Shown here: positions 1-12,300 of the stretch, piece by piece
How positions within the stretch are numbered: position 1 is the stretch's first letter
Layout: the number at the start of each line of letters is the position of its first letter
Made by a program: the position numbers and the translations under genes
Origin: Setoptus koraiensis
Taxonomy: Eukaryota; Arthropoda
Assembly (NCBI GenBank): GCA_048013815.1
Contig: CM106586.1
Coordinates: 12,772,001 to 12,836,000 of the forward strand
Direction of reading: 5' to 3'
Length of the DNA: 64,000 nt
The notes under the pieces: model-generated
Databases searched by the model: none
Seen by the model: the letters and a program-made list of their open reading frames with translations, nothing else
What the model was told of the DNA's origin: nothing

Positions 1-1317
1 GACTTGTGCTTTTGTAGCCGCTTTGTGAGTGTTTGGCAGCGAGTTTGTTTGCAAATTTGAGAAGCCAGCAAAAGGGTTGCTGGCAATCGGCGCCGTACCT
101 GTAGCGTATGAGCTGCGGCCCTGTAGCGAGCAGACGTAGGCCGTCGAGGCAACAGTGGATATTTAATTGCAATTGGCTTGCCTGACGAATTGCACACGCA
201 GAATATGCAGACGCGATCATGATGGCATTGTCGTGGGCCGGCCGGCCGGCCGCTCGATTGGCGGGCGACACGGGCCGAGCGTAGTACAAATTGGCCGCCT
301 CTAAGCGAACTTTGTCAGTGGTCAATCAGTTGTCAGTTGACCTTTGCCACCGAACACTGCGTCCACTGCGACCATTGGCGACAGTCGCCGATTTGTGGCA
401 GCCAATGATGAGCGGCCAGCAGTGACATAACTGACGACACATGACGCAACAGCTCGCTTGGGGCCCCATAACGGATGGCGCGATCTCACGGGCGAGCGGT
501 CACTCGATGGCCTGTGGCCAAGTTGGGCCGCGCTGCAAAGTGTGCCCAGCAATAGCGACAGCTCACATTGGCTGCTGCTCACCTTTGGCCAAACAAACAA
601 GAGTGAAAGCATTGCGTCGAGAGTCAATGAGGTGAGCCACTCGACCTGTGTGTCGGCGGCCACGATGACCACACGATGACGCCATCAGATGCCAACAGCA
701 GCAACAGGCACACACGGACACACACAAACATTTGACCGAATTGAAGGTCGAGCTGGCTCCTTTACAGCTGGTGGCTGTGATGTGATGGTCGCGCAATGAC
801 GAATGTGTGTGAATATTACGTAACAGCGGCAGCAGCCAGTTTGAACACGCCACCAGTTGCACTGTCGTCGTCGTCGTTCGGCTCAATTGCTTCTTCCCCG
901 ACCAGATCATATCCTCGCCATGTTATGCAACTCGCCTGCCTCCCCCTCCCTCTCTAATAGCGAACTGCTGCTGCTGCTCGCACTGCAATATCTAACTAGG
1001 TATCTGGCTGGCGAACTCGACCTTGCCGACGCCAACAGCAGCAGCGGCAGCATCAGCAGCGCCGGCCGGCAAAACAAAATACTACAAACTGATAAAATTC
1101 CTCCAATTCAACTCTCTATTTATACCGATTTCTCTGTATATCTCAGTGTTTGGCAATCTGTGTGTGTGTGTGTGTGTGTGTCCAATGGCGAGTATGCGTC
1201 AAAGAGAGAGAATCAATTCGGTCGGAATGAACAACAACAAAACAATCTGTAAATGGTGTTTGGCCACAGAAAAAGTTCATATGGTGCTTCATATATGTTA
1301 TGTAATGGCGATTGAGC

Positions 1318-1321
<4 letters not shown>

Positions 1322-1393
<72 letters not shown>
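1322..1393. repeat. (CA)n microsatellite
   Basis: About 36 uninterrupted CA dinucleotides. Shorter CA/TG tracts lie nearby at 1159-1181, 1836-1860 and 2575-2605. They explain the long His/Thr or Val/Cys open frames across this area. Confidence 0.97.
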
Positions 1394-2006
1394 AACTTTT
1401 GTACAAATGCACTTGCAGCGGGCATGGACACATCAACAATGCACCTTGCGCAATCACCGTCTTGCAGAGTGCGCTCCCTCCGATGTCACCGTGGCCAGTT
1501 GCGGAAGCGGCCGCCAGGTGCGCGATGGCGCTTGCATTTCGGCCAGCCGACACAACTACACCTGTGCTCACAATATTCATTGAATATCAGTCAATCGTGC
1601 TGCTTGCTGTGGCCCCTAAGTTTGGTGCACGGTGTAGGGGTTAAGCATCAAACTGCCTCGGCAACGGAGCGCCCCTGGCGGCCGTTCGACTGTGAGCGCT
1701 TTAGGTGGCACACAGCGAGCAGAGCTCAGGCAATTGTTATTGCTATTACGTAATAGAGGCAGCAACGACGGCGACGACGACGACGCAGAAAAGAACGAAT
1801 TCAACATGATTAACATCCGCAACGAACAATGCCCGACACACACACACACACACACACACATTCTCGATATAATCTTCGGCGGAGCCGCATGATAGCGCTG
1901 ATACGAGATTGGAATAGTGTGTTGGAGAATAGTGTCTATGAATGTGCAAGATACACAAGCGTGTTGCAGCAGTGTCAAGAGAACAGGCTCGGCTTACGTA
2001 ACAGCG

Positions 2007-2032
2007 CCGAGCCGAGCCGAGCCGAGCCGAGC
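2007..2032. repeat. Tandem 5-bp GAGCC repeat
   Basis: Five copies of a GAGCC unit directly after the TTACGTAA palindrome at 1994-2001. Confidence 0.9.
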
Positions 2033-2380
2033 GAGCAGTCGGCGGCGGCCAACGCAGCAGAGAAGCCAGCAGAGAAGCCGGCAGAGAGGCGAGCTTAGGC
2101 ACATTTGTCGATTATGGCGAACGCAACAACTCATGCTAATGGCACTAACAACAGCAACAACTACATATTGGACACTGTAAATAATCATCATTGTTGTTTG
2201 TGTGAGTTGGCGAGTGTGTTTTTATTATTATTATACATGTACATGCAGCCGACAGTGGCGCCGTTCGCAGCAAGCGAGCTAACGAGCAAAGTTGTTTATG
2301 TTGTGTGTTTATATCTCTTTCTTGGTCTCTCTCTCTCTCTCTCGCTCGGGCTAGTTACGTAACTCGCGGCGCGGCGTTTA

Positions 2381-2443
2381 GTGTCGGCCGGTGCCGTCGG
2401 TGTGTCGGTGCCGCCGGTCTGTCGGTGCCGCCGGTCTGTCGGA
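2381..2443. repeat. GC-rich tandem repeat, about 17-bp unit
   Basis: Three imperfect copies of a GTGCCGCCGGTCTGTCG-like unit in a CpG-rich patch. The patch starts just after the TTACGTAA at 2355-2362 and lies about 230 bp before a TATAAAT sequence at 2664. Confidence 0.8.
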
Positions 2444-2572
2444 GGCACGCGGGCGCCACCGCATGCGCTCGCCGGCCGACACAAACTGGGCCGGCCCGGC
2501 CCGGCCGTCGACGCCAAGACGCTCGTAAAACGCTCGTCGTTATTTGTACGCGACGGCGCGTAGACGTGTGCC

Positions 2573-2606
<34 letters not shown>

Positions 2607-2670
2607 CGGTGCGGGGGTGTGCGCGACCGAGCGGCGTCGCCACCGGCCAGTCGCGAGCCTCATTATAAAT

Positions 2671-2756
2671 GCGATATTACGCAATGCGCGGCCTATATCA
2701 CATCTAGCGTATATATACGCTGTGCATTGCGTAAGCTGTGTGTTATGTAATATCGC
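2671..2756. repeat. Nested inverted repeat (86 bp)
   Basis: Outer arms GCGATATTAC (2671-2680) and GTAATATCGC (2747-2756) enclose a second pair, GCAATGC (2681-2687) and GCATTGC (2724-2730), and a 16-bp perfect palindrome at 2706-2721. The arms contain bZIP-type sites TTACGCAA, TTGCGTAA and TTATGTAA. A TATAAAT lies at 2664-2670. It could be a cruciform-forming control element or a small foldback transposon; the sequence cannot decide. Confidence 0.75.
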
Positions 2757-3075
2757 CGATGCCTCTAAAGTTTGTTGTAGTCGCAAGTGTGGCAAGAGTT
2801 GAGGTCAGATTGGCCGCGCGAGTGCGTCAACCTTTTGCTTTTTCTTTCTCTCTCTGCTCCTTTTTCAATCATGCACCGACGCAATTCCGATAAACTCTGT
2901 CCGTTTGTCCATTTGTCCGTCCACATGGTTGCGTTCGTTCCTGTTGCGACTCGATTGTTTGCAGCATCTCGGGCACACGGTGCGTATGCACCGGCCGTGA
3001 GTGCGGCGTCTCGTTAGTCGGTTGTTGTTGCGTTCCCTAGCGAAAATGGGCACACAACGACCCAAGCCGGCGCCA

Positions 3076-3112
3076 TTGCGCAACAACAGCCTAGGCCAGC
3101 GCCATTGCGCAA
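3076..3112. promoter_or_regulatory. Duplicated TTGCGCAA (C/EBP-type) sites
   Basis: A segment with core GCGCCATTGCGCAACAAC occurs twice, about 29 bp apart, giving two TTGCGCAA palindromes (3076-3083 and 3105-3112). TTGCGCAA is the classic C/EBP dimer site. Function is inferred only. Confidence 0.35.
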
Positions 3113-3467
3113 CAACGACAACAAGTGACGCCGCGGCGAGGGCCGGCAGCCCACGACAAACTGGTGCCAGTTACCGCACACACCAAACGCTCCGCTCCTG
3201 TCCGGTCCGGTCCGGCCCGGCCCGACCAACCGGAGCGGACAAGAGCGGACCGGACCGGACCGACACTGCGCACAAACCAATCGGCATGCTCGAATGTTCG
3301 AAGGCTTGCGCCAACAGTCGCACACTGGACATTGTCCAGTTGCGAACGACTTGTCGCTCTCGAAGACGCCTCACCTGTGCAATGTAACACACACGACAGG
3401 TGCGTGTGCGATGGCTGACGTGAGAGAGTCGCACACTAACACCAACACTAACTCTTGCACTAACATA

Positions 3468-3489
3468 TTACGTAACATATATTACGTAA
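3468..3489. promoter_or_regulatory. Paired TTACGTAA bZIP-type sites
   Basis: Two perfect TTACGTAA palindromes at 3468-3475 and 3482-3489, 14 bp apart start to start. The motif matches the known PAR-bZIP/E4BP4 (Vrille/Pdp1 in insects) target TTAYGTAA. That a protein binds here is inference. Confidence 0.4.
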
Positions 3490-4202
3490 CCCTTTATGGC
3501 AAATAATGGCCACAGCCACTGGCAAGCATCATGCAAGTTGCATGCGAGCTTGTGCAGCTACAAGTTGCAGCAATAGCATTGGCAGCATTGCGCAAGCAAC
3601 TTACTCTGTCTGCTGTTATTTACCTGTAATTGCGTAACTTGCGCATCAACAGGTGCAAACAAACTGACCAAACACAGAATAGATTTGGTGGTCGCTGTTA
3701 AATGGCGGCCAATGCAGCAGCACTAATTGACAAATGAGAACAGGCTCGGCTTAACAGGACTGTTTGTGTGTTGACCCACTGCAAACTTGAGCAAACTGAT
3801 TTGAATATCGCATGAGTGACGACAAGCTTGCTTGCATTCTGGCCAACCTAGTTACCTATGGCACTGGACGGTCCAATGGCCCTGGCATCGTTATCGTACG
3901 GCTAGTTACTGGCAGCCGGAGCGCACCCTTTACAGCAGCTCGAGTAAATCGAGATAACATGTCTAAATGACATGTCGATATACCATGTCGATATAATTTG
4001 TGCAAATAATGCACTTGGCGATGCCACAACCCTCCAGTGAGCCCTGTTGTGCCCCTGGCGGTTCTTTTTGGAGATTGTCCCAGAATGAATCTCTCATGGA
4101 ATGTCCGGTTGAGCATCGATGGGAATCCATTCAATTGTTCGCACTGCCAATATTTACCACTGTTACTATTCATCCACTATTATTATTTATCCATTAGTTC
4201 GC

Positions 4203-4320
4203 TTCGAACTGCCCAGTTCGGACTCCCAAATTCGAACTGCCAAGTTCGAACTGCCGAGTTCGAACTGCCGAGTTCGAACTGCCGAGTTCGAACTGCCGAG
4301 TTCGGACTGCCGAGTTCGAA
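4203..4320. repeat. Tandem 14-bp repeat with TTCGAA core
   Basis: About eight copies of a 14-bp unit (GAGTTCGAACTGCC), decaying at the left edge. Each unit contains a TTCGAA or TTCGGA palindrome-like core. Confidence 0.9.
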
Positions 4321-4720
4321 CGCACCTGGCGAAAGTCGCGGGGCCATGACAAAAATCAATTATCTCGAATGGTATCCACGCATAGTGTTCGCATGCATGT
4401 GATGCGTGTAATGTGCCCGCTCAAAGTGCGCCCCCCAGCGGGTGACCTGTTGCCTGTGGCCTGAAACCGGGTGCATCAAGCCAACCGGCCCGACCGGCTC
4501 GGGCGCGGGCGAAATTGTCACTGGCATTTGAATACCGACACAACACGACATCATTAATCAATTGGCATGCGACCAGCCAACAGTCTAAACAGTCACCGGC
4601 AATCGGTTTTGCATCAATAGATTGCTGTCACTCATCACTAGTAGTCATTTTACTGACAGTCACTTTTAGGGGCCACATGCCTCCCATTTGACACTGCATA
4701 ATGACACATGATAGTGTGTC

Positions 4721-4747
4721 AAAACCGATGAGTGCCTCATCGGTTTT
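4721..4747. repeat. Perfect 12-bp stem-loop
   Basis: AAAACCGATGAG (4721-4732), a 3-nt loop, then CTCATCGGTTTT (4736-4747). It looks like a bacterial terminator but sits in eukaryotic DNA with no gene next to it, so no function is assigned. Confidence 0.8.
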
Positions 4748-5516
4748 TGTCGCCGCTGGCAGGTGATGCGGCCGTATTGACAAACAATCAATCAGTCAAT
4801 CGGTCAAAGTTAGCAACAAGTTGCATATTTTATTTCATTATTTATGAATAAAAGTGAATATGAATTTTTCGTAACATGGCTCACGTAAAATGTCAACGTA
4901 ACGGCATTGTAATTGACGATTGTAAATTGACGCTTGTAAATTGACGCTTGTCACGGTGACGCTTCAACGGCGACAGCTGACAAGCTAATTAACCTGTGCC
5001 ATTGTACCGGTGTTGTCGTCAATGTGTCATATGGGCAAATTAAGAGTGACAGTTATGTCATGTTGCTGTTGTGTGTCACCTGTCGTCGCACACATATCAA
5101 TGGACGCGTGTGCTGCCAATCGATAACATGATCAATTTCATTTGATGTAATTAGATGCAATTTGATGCAATTTATTCATTTATTTATGCTGGCTCGTCAC
5201 AGTTAATCTAGTGCCATCAGTGCAAGTGTCATCGGTGTTGTATCTTGACACAACACTTCCGCAGTGTTGCGCTTGCAGCGTGCAGCTTACATAATCAGCA
5301 GCACGGCATCGCATAGTTCACATAATCGCTGACAGATACAGTTTGCACACTGACAATTTAAACAATTTCATTGTGACACTTGAGCATCATGACACAAACA
5401 GAGATGTTACTTTTGCCTCAAACAATTGCACTCACTTTTGTGCCCGTCGACCAAGTTTTGCCAGCAAAACTGTTGTTTGCTCGTCGCAACACCACAACCC
5501 CGCGTAACACGGTGCA

Positions 5517-5536
5517 TGTGTGTTACGTAACACACA
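5517..5536. promoter_or_regulatory. 20-bp perfect palindrome centred on TTACGTAA
   Basis: The TTACGTAA at 5523-5530 is extended to a 20-bp perfect palindrome by TG/CA flanks. It is the longest palindrome around any TTACGTAA in the window and a plausible bZIP homodimer site. Confidence 0.4.
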
Positions 5537-5604
5537 CACTGCACCGCCATTGCCAGTGCCCAACAGTGCAGACAGCAGATATTTGCATATTACACAGCAA
5601 CACT

Positions 5605-5675
5605 ATAATAATAATAATAATAATGTTATAATATTATGTAATACTATAATAATAATAATAATGTAATAATAACAT
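5605..5675. repeat. (TAA)n-rich tract
   Basis: Two (ATA/TAA)n runs separated by a short AT-rich spacer containing TTATGTAA. Confidence 0.9.
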
Positions 5676-5805
5676 TGTTATTATGTTGTTGTCATAATAC
5701 TGTGGCATCGCGGCCAGTATCAGTGGCGCATGCACGCCGAGACAGTTGAGTGGAGTGCGTGGGCGTGGGATTGGCCCATGGTCCAATATCGCAATATCAC
5801 CATTT

Positions 5806-5962
5806 AACAATTTAACAATCTAACAATCTAACCATCTAACCATCTTACCATCTAACCATCTAACCATCTAACCATCTAACAATCCAACAAACTCAATATC
5901 ACAATATCACAGCGATATCGCAGCGATATCACAGCGATATCGCAACGATATCACAACAATAT
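5806..5962. repeat. Two adjacent tandem arrays (8-bp then 12-bp units)
   Basis: 5806-5886 is about ten copies of a CCATCTAA/CAATCTAA-type 8-bp unit. 5893-5962 is about five copies of a 12-bp unit with a GATATC core (CAGCGATATCRC). No gene overlaps. Confidence 0.9.
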
Positions 5963-6486
5963 TACACAGCCTAGCTGCTTGTGGTCGTGTTATTGCTATG
6001 CGCTGCTTGCCATCACGTTCGCCGGTCTGCCTGCCATCAAACACTGGCCAGATGACAGTGGCACAGCGAAACACAATGAACAACAATTACGAGCTGTTAC
6101 ATAACGTGGCCCCGGTTGATGGGCGAGTCGCACTTTCATTTGCATATTAATCCGGCAAACACACTGGCAGTCACTTGGCCGACGTGATCACAGTCAACGG
6201 CGGCCCAGCCGCGACTGGCTAGACTCGCTGATGAGTCTAGTCGTCGCAATCTCATATCGCACACATTGCGATATGCGCCTTAACTTAATATCACGCTGTG
6301 GAGATAAATTGGCTGTGAGTTGTTGAAAAACTCGTTGTTTCGTGTTTTGTTCACAATCTTGTTGGCAACTTGTGGGCCACATGACTGATGGGCCAGCCAT
6401 TGTAATTTGCACTGTTCGTTAGTTTGTCTAGGTCGCCACTTGGCACTGCTTGCTGTCGCTATTGATGTCGCTGTTGTTGGCCTATG

Positions 6487-6540
6487 TTGTTGTTGCTGTC
6501 GTTGGCGTTGTTGCTGTCGTTGGCGTTGTTGCTGTCGTGA
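6487..6540. repeat. Tandem 18-bp repeat (three copies)
   Basis: Three copies of a GTTGTTGCTGTCGTTGGC-type unit. Confidence 0.9.
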
Positions 6541-6841
6541 GGGGGCAACAACAACGACAACGGCAGACGGCAACACGGTTTGTGAACTGTTAGTGCGTGT
6601 GATTGCGTCACTTTAATAAACAATTTACAAACAACGACAACGACGACGGCTCATGTTGGACTCAATCGAACGGCAACAAGAAGCTCGAATTAATTACCAC
6701 TTAAACGCTAGTTCCACTGCGCCCACCGCTAGTGGCCGCCGACCAATTATCCGGCCCAGTGTGCACTGTTGTGAGTCGTGTACACTAACAATCAGTGAGC
6801 CACCGAATATCTGATTGCGCGTCACCGTTTTTTAGCATGTG

Positions 6842-6869
6842 CTGTTAGTGTGCGCCGGCACACTAACAG
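6842..6869. repeat. Perfect 12-bp stem, 4-nt loop palindrome
   Basis: CTGTTAGTGTGC, GCCG, then GCACACTAACAG. Single-arm relatives lie close by (about 6587 and 6780), so it may have grown from a local repeat. Confidence 0.8.
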
Positions 6870-8064
6870 CGACAACAAGCAACCTATTCAACGCCACAAC
6901 GTAACCTCGTCTGCGTGACGTAATGCTGGCAAGCTCGGCTCACGTCCGCGTGCCAACTATTGGGCCCGACTGTATATCATATACAACATATATCGTGTAT
7001 TCACTATTCATATATTACGTATATGTCAGCACGCATATAATATATATATATATATATAATATGTTCGTATAATATCTTGCTCAAATGTCACTGTCGCTGG
7101 CAAACGCACATTGTTTGTGTTGATGGCAATTTCTGCAAAATACTTTGCAGAAATTGCAACGGTTTGCCAGCTTGCAAGCTCTCAATGTGCCCCGCGTATC
7201 TCAACATACGGGGGGGGGGCTCATTTGACGCAACGCTGGCCCTACTGGCGCCTCATTATATCATTTTATCGTTATATGGTTACATCGCTATATCGTTATA
7301 TCGCTATACGGCCGTGTGATGCAAGCGTCGCTAGCGTCACTTGCGGCGCGCTTGACGAGCCAACAAAAAGTGTACAACAACAACAAAAACTGTGTGAATT
7401 AGCTAAAAAATTGAACTTGTTAAAAAATGTTGTTTGTTGTTGTTGCTGCTCGAAATCGATACATGCTCGCTGCTGCCGGTCCGACTGTGCGACTGTGCGA
7501 TTGTGCGATTGTGGGCGCCACTTTGGCGCACTTTCCCACACCCTGGCTATCGGATTCCGGCAGTCAGAGCCCGACAGCCAGAGCCCGGCAGCCGCAATCC
7601 GACAGCCGAACAAGGTGGCGCAGCGCCGCCAAAACGAAGCCCATTTCAGAGACGATCTGTTGGCCGGCTTATTGGCCGGCCAATAAGTGAAAGCTAATTA
7701 TAGTTTGGGCACAATATGCAATATCTGCAGCATCTACATGTTGCATATGTTGGCGATTTGCGTGCGTTCTGTGGCTGCGTTGGCCGTTTGGCGACACCTG
7801 TCGAGTGGCGAGCCTTATCTTATCCGATTGCGCACTTGCGAATGGCGCTTGTTTGAGCGAGCCAACTGTCGCTGTCAAGGACAGTCTCGCTGTCGAGAGC
7901 TCTCGTAGGGCCAACTGTGACACTCGAGATTGCCTCGACAATCTGTCGACCTGTTGACTCACAAATTGCGGCTCACAAATTGAGAGTCGACAGGTGAGCT
8001 GAGAACGGACAGATCAACCACTTGAGAGATGCGCAATTTGCGAGACGACTCAATTGATTGCCGG

Positions 8065-8144
8065 CCGTCGCTCGTTGGGCCGTCGCTCGTTGGGCCGCCG
8101 CTCGTTGGGCCGTCGCTCGTTGGGCCGCCGCTCGTTGGGCCGCC
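8065..8144. repeat. Tandem 15-bp repeat
   Basis: Five full units of CCGYCGCTCGTTGGG plus a partial unit, alternating T/C at one position. A 10-bp CATGTATAAT-type array follows at about 8163-8216 and a 12-bp array (CAGTGTGTCGGC) at 8361-8405. Confidence 0.9.
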
Positions 8145-8500
8145 GGTCAGCTCGCAAGCGGCGACATGTATAACATGTATAACATGTATAATGTGTATGA
8201 CATGTATAATATGTGTTGGCCGGCCAGCGTCATGTTGCACAACATGCCGTTGTCACATGGAGTGCAGTCTGGACAAACTGGTCAGCAGCGGTCTGTTGAG
8301 ACCTGGTTTGGCCGGCCGGTGCGACAGGTCGCTCTCAGGTGTGTCTGGCGTGCATTGGCCAGTGTGTCGGCCAGTGTGTCGGCCAGTGTGTCGGCCAGTG
8401 TGTTGACTGGCCGGCGGCTCTCCTCGGCGGATATATTGCCTGTTGGAGTGCGACAGTTGGAGTGGTCTAAATACACTCTCGGCGGCGATGGGCACTTGCG

Positions 8501-8600
8501 CAACCATCGGCGACCATCGGCAACCATCGGCAACCATCGGCGACCATCGGCAACCATCGGCAACCATCGGCGACCATCGGCAACCATCGGCAAGCATCGG
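8501..8600. repeat. Ten phased 10-bp repeats
   Basis: Exactly ten 10-bp units of CAACCATCGG or CGACCATCGG (last unit CAAGCATCGG). The first unit overlaps a TTGCGCAA site. The 10-bp period is close to one helical turn. There are no spacers, so this is not a CRISPR array. Confidence 0.95.
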
Positions 8601-8893
8601 GCAACCATCAGGCGACCATTAGGCGCACACACTTAACAGGAGATATAAATCTTGGTAAATGTGCACAACTGGCCACTTAATAGCGCTTCCAGTGAGCCTT
8701 TTATCTGTCTGCATCTAGCTGCCCCTCGCTGTCCGCATCCGTCTGCTTGCGTCAACAAGCCACCACAGACAAAATGGCCCAAAATCCCGTCTGACAAAAT
8801 TGGTAAAGCGACAAATAGCAGCAGCAGCTGATAAACAAACAAACACTGACGCTGTGTTTCGTTTGTTTGCAAGCCGCGACTGTTTGTGCTCTA

Positions 8894-8934
8894 AATTTTG
8901 TTTGTAAATTGGCTCTCAATTTACAAACAAAATT
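8894..8934. repeat. Perfect 18-bp stem-loop
   Basis: AATTTTGTTTGTAAATTG, 5-nt loop, and its exact reverse complement. It is a strong foldback, AT-rich, with no neighbouring gene. The stem is short for a microRNA precursor. Confidence 0.85.
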
Positions 8935-9271
8935 GAAAAGTTCACAAACATTGACACACAATTGCATGACACAACCATTGAGACTAATCATCATTATGCG
9001 CGCATCATTTTGTTTGTGAGTGCGATTGTTATCAATTAATTTGTTGCTCAATTGCAATGGCACATTGGGCGCAGTGAGCGCATCGAGCGCATTGAGCAGC
9101 ATTGAGAGTGCCTGTTATGCAATTATCGTGCATGACAAGCGTGCGCCACTCACCTGTCGCGCCAAGCCACAAACTGGTAGCAATGAACTGCGACCAGCCT
9201 GCCACTGACAAGTACTGGCCAGCCAATATCAGCCAATGTCGCTAATATCAGTGGTATTAGTGTCACTAATT

Positions 9272-9362
9272 TAGTTTTTTGTTAGTTTTTTGTTAGTTTT
9301 TCGTTAGTTTTTCGTTAGTTTTTTGTTAGTTTTTTGTTAGTTTTTTGTTAGTTTCTTGTTAG
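9272..9362. repeat. Tandem 11-bp GTTAGTTTTTT repeat
   Basis: About eight copies with T/C changes in the T run. A TG microsatellite follows near 9425-9445, and CA microsatellites at about 10331-10353 and 10508-10525. Confidence 0.93.
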
Positions 9363-12300
9363 TGTTGTTGTTAGGCAGCAGCGTGCTGAGCAGCGTCAAG
9401 GAGAAAACAAAGATTAATCATGTGTGCGTGTGTGTGTGTGTGTGTGCCATATCATGTTGATCGCCGTAGAAAGATTGTTGTCGAGATACACATTTGGCGA
9501 ATATCATCATCGTCATCATCGTCAGCAGCAACAATAATCGCATTCTATCATCGCCATAATCACTGCATTACAGTGTGCGACACTGTCCAACAGTGACTAT
9601 TGCGACACACCAGCAACCGGCCAAATAGATACACTGGCGAGATAATGAGCAGCAACTTGATGAATTGTGTGTGTCTGCTGCTGACTCGGCATGCCCGACA
9701 ACTTGAGCGGCCGCCACGACGAAAATAAATATGAGCTCAGCTGACCAGTCAGCACCTCACCTGACTGACGCGACACGCCGGCCAATGACGACGATACGAC
9801 GACATGCAACACGAATGGGCAATAAAAAAAAAATGCAACAAAGTATGCAACTAATAACTGATAATACACCTGTTATGCTATTAGTCAAGAGCGCAATTTT
9901 ATATTTTATAGGGATAATCAACTTTAGCCATGAACTAGCTTCGGCCATAAGTGTATATGGACTATACACTTGTGGCTCATACTTATACTGCCGCTTATAC
10001 TGGCCAGCAAACAACTCACCTGGTGGCGCATTGGCGCATTTGCATGCCTTTGGTGCTGGCTGCCTCTATTGCTGCTGTTGCTGTTGCTGCTGCTGCAGCC
10101 AGCACCCCATCTGGTCACCTGACAACTGTTGCGTAATATTATTTGGTCGTGTCGTTACAAATACAAGTGCTGCTAGTGACCATAATCATGTTACGCTATA
10201 TGCTGTGTGTGTGTTACTATTACTTTTAGTGTCAGTATTAGCATTATAAGTTGGTGATGTCGTCATTGTGTGACTATAAATACAATGTTGTTACATTGTT
10301 GTTAACTTGCATCACTACCGCCTGGCTTATCAAACACACACACACACACACACAAAATCAATTCGTTCGTATGCTTGAGTGGGCATCATTATTGTCAAAT
10401 AAAAACTAACAACAGCGAACAAGCAATAAAGTCATATCAATGTATGTTATATACTATCATTATGTAACATCACATCATGCTCTCTACCTGTGAGATGGCA
10501 TAGATGAAACACACACACACACACCTGTACGCATGTAAACGTATACAATGAGTCTGATGCGCCCATTGATCCCACAACTCTTTTATACCTGTTGCTGGCG
10601 CGGTTGCCCCGTAATGATTCACTTGTTGCCATAGTCACCTGTTAGTTATTATATCAGGCGACAATTCATTCATTTTGCGTGTTGGTCGTGGCCGTCGTCG
10701 TCATTCATTGATCGACTTGATTGACTCACTTGATTGACATTATCACTGCCAAGCCAATACTACCCCGCTAATAATAAGCTGTACAATACATAAGTATATT
10801 ACATAAGTATTGCATGAGTATTGGCGCAGCATTGGTCACCCTGTGGCACAATTGTGGGCATGATAACTTACACTTGCAACAGCCATAATAATAATTAGAG
10901 CTTCAACAAAACTACAATATTAGTAATCGGGTATCACTTCTCTCTGTCTAGTAACACTAATAATAATGAAAATGAAAATAATAATATACATACATATACC
11001 AACAACAAAATACCACCATAATTAAACTGCGCCACTGCAACCATCATGAGACCCCAGAAGCGCATTAGCTGAGAAAGAAAAAAGATGGATTGGATGTTTA
11101 TCATGATGACTACCATTACGTAATTACTCGAGTGTGCAAGAGGTCTGCTGGTGGCGCTGTCGCCGTTGGTGTTATATGACAACAGTGAGACAACTTTTCA
11201 GGTTAACAATGTTTTTTCCTCTATCTCCTACTATCTTTTAGTCATCCTCGTTGCTCGGTCCTTGCTCCTCGACTAAACTTGCGCGATAACAACAACAACA
11301 ACGACGACAACAACAGCAAGGGCATGAACCTGTTGCTAGACTGTTGCGACGCCGACTGTCCACCTTCGACGGCTGACCCCTCACTGTAGCCAGTGGCCGT
11401 AGAAAAAAAAAATGAACAGACAATGGTGGTGGTTGGCTCGTAGCGCGTAACAATTAAGTGGGACAAAAACCATCCAACAGCGATCATCATTAATTAATCC
11501 CTCTTGTGTTGTTATTTTTAATAGCGTCATAACAAATAATAGCTGCTACTGCTCATGCTACTGATGATGCTGCTGCCGCCGCTGCCGGTACTGCCGTAAT
11601 CGAGTTACGTAAGTGGATACGGCAAAGAGACAGACAGAACAGCCAGATAAAGATGTACAAACAACAGCAACAACAACAGCAACAGCAACAAAAAACATGG
11701 CAACTCCGCAAACAAGAGAACGAGCCAAAGAACAATTTTCGGTATGGCAACAAGTTGTATTTATCTCTCTCTCTCTCGCTCTGTCCTTTGTGTTGTGCAA
11801 TTGTACTGTCGGCAATTGCAAATTTATTGCAACAGCAACAACAATGGCGAGAGTGATCGTCAATGGACGCCAGCCGGCCAACCAGCATACATACATATTA
11901 CATAATAATATAGTAATAATAATATAATAATAAGTAATATATGGTGGTCACCGCTAGCATAAGTGGCCGGCTACCGACTGAGCTTCATCTCTCTGCTGCT
12001 ACTGTTGTTGCTGGCGCTGCTTAGCTGTAATCATATGCCCAAATCGAAAGACAAACAACAACTACAACTACAACATAAATCACACTCTCTTATGATATTA
12101 CTATAATAATCATAACTCACATTCAGCTAGTACCTTAATTCGAGCCACTAATACTATTATTATCGTTATAAAAGTACCCCTAGTTCTTCGACAGCAACAG
12201 GTAACAAACGGCCGGTTAGAAGAAGAAAAAATTGACACACTTAATCGTTGTTTGTTGGCTGCCGCTTATTATTGACCATTCATTGTGTGTCTGCACTAGA

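Noticed and set aside
2355-2362. TTACGTAA as a splice-donor relic (AC|GTAAG)
   Set aside because: Most copies are followed by AAC or AAT rather than AAG and lie far from exons, so the palindrome itself seems to be the signal.
4721-4747. Rho-independent terminator-like hairpin
   Set aside because: Eukaryotic context and no gene upstream; kept only as an inverted repeat.
7111-7686. 191-codon open frame
   Set aside because: It crosses several tandem repeats, gives poly-Cys runs and mixed composition, and has no splice or promoter support.
8501-8600. CRISPR-like regular repeat
   Set aside because: Repeats are contiguous with no spacers, and the DNA is eukaryotic.
9731-10249. 172-codon open frame with hydrophobic end
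   Set aside because: Poly-Cys/Leu from CTG/TGT repeats; it starts and ends in low-complexity DNA.
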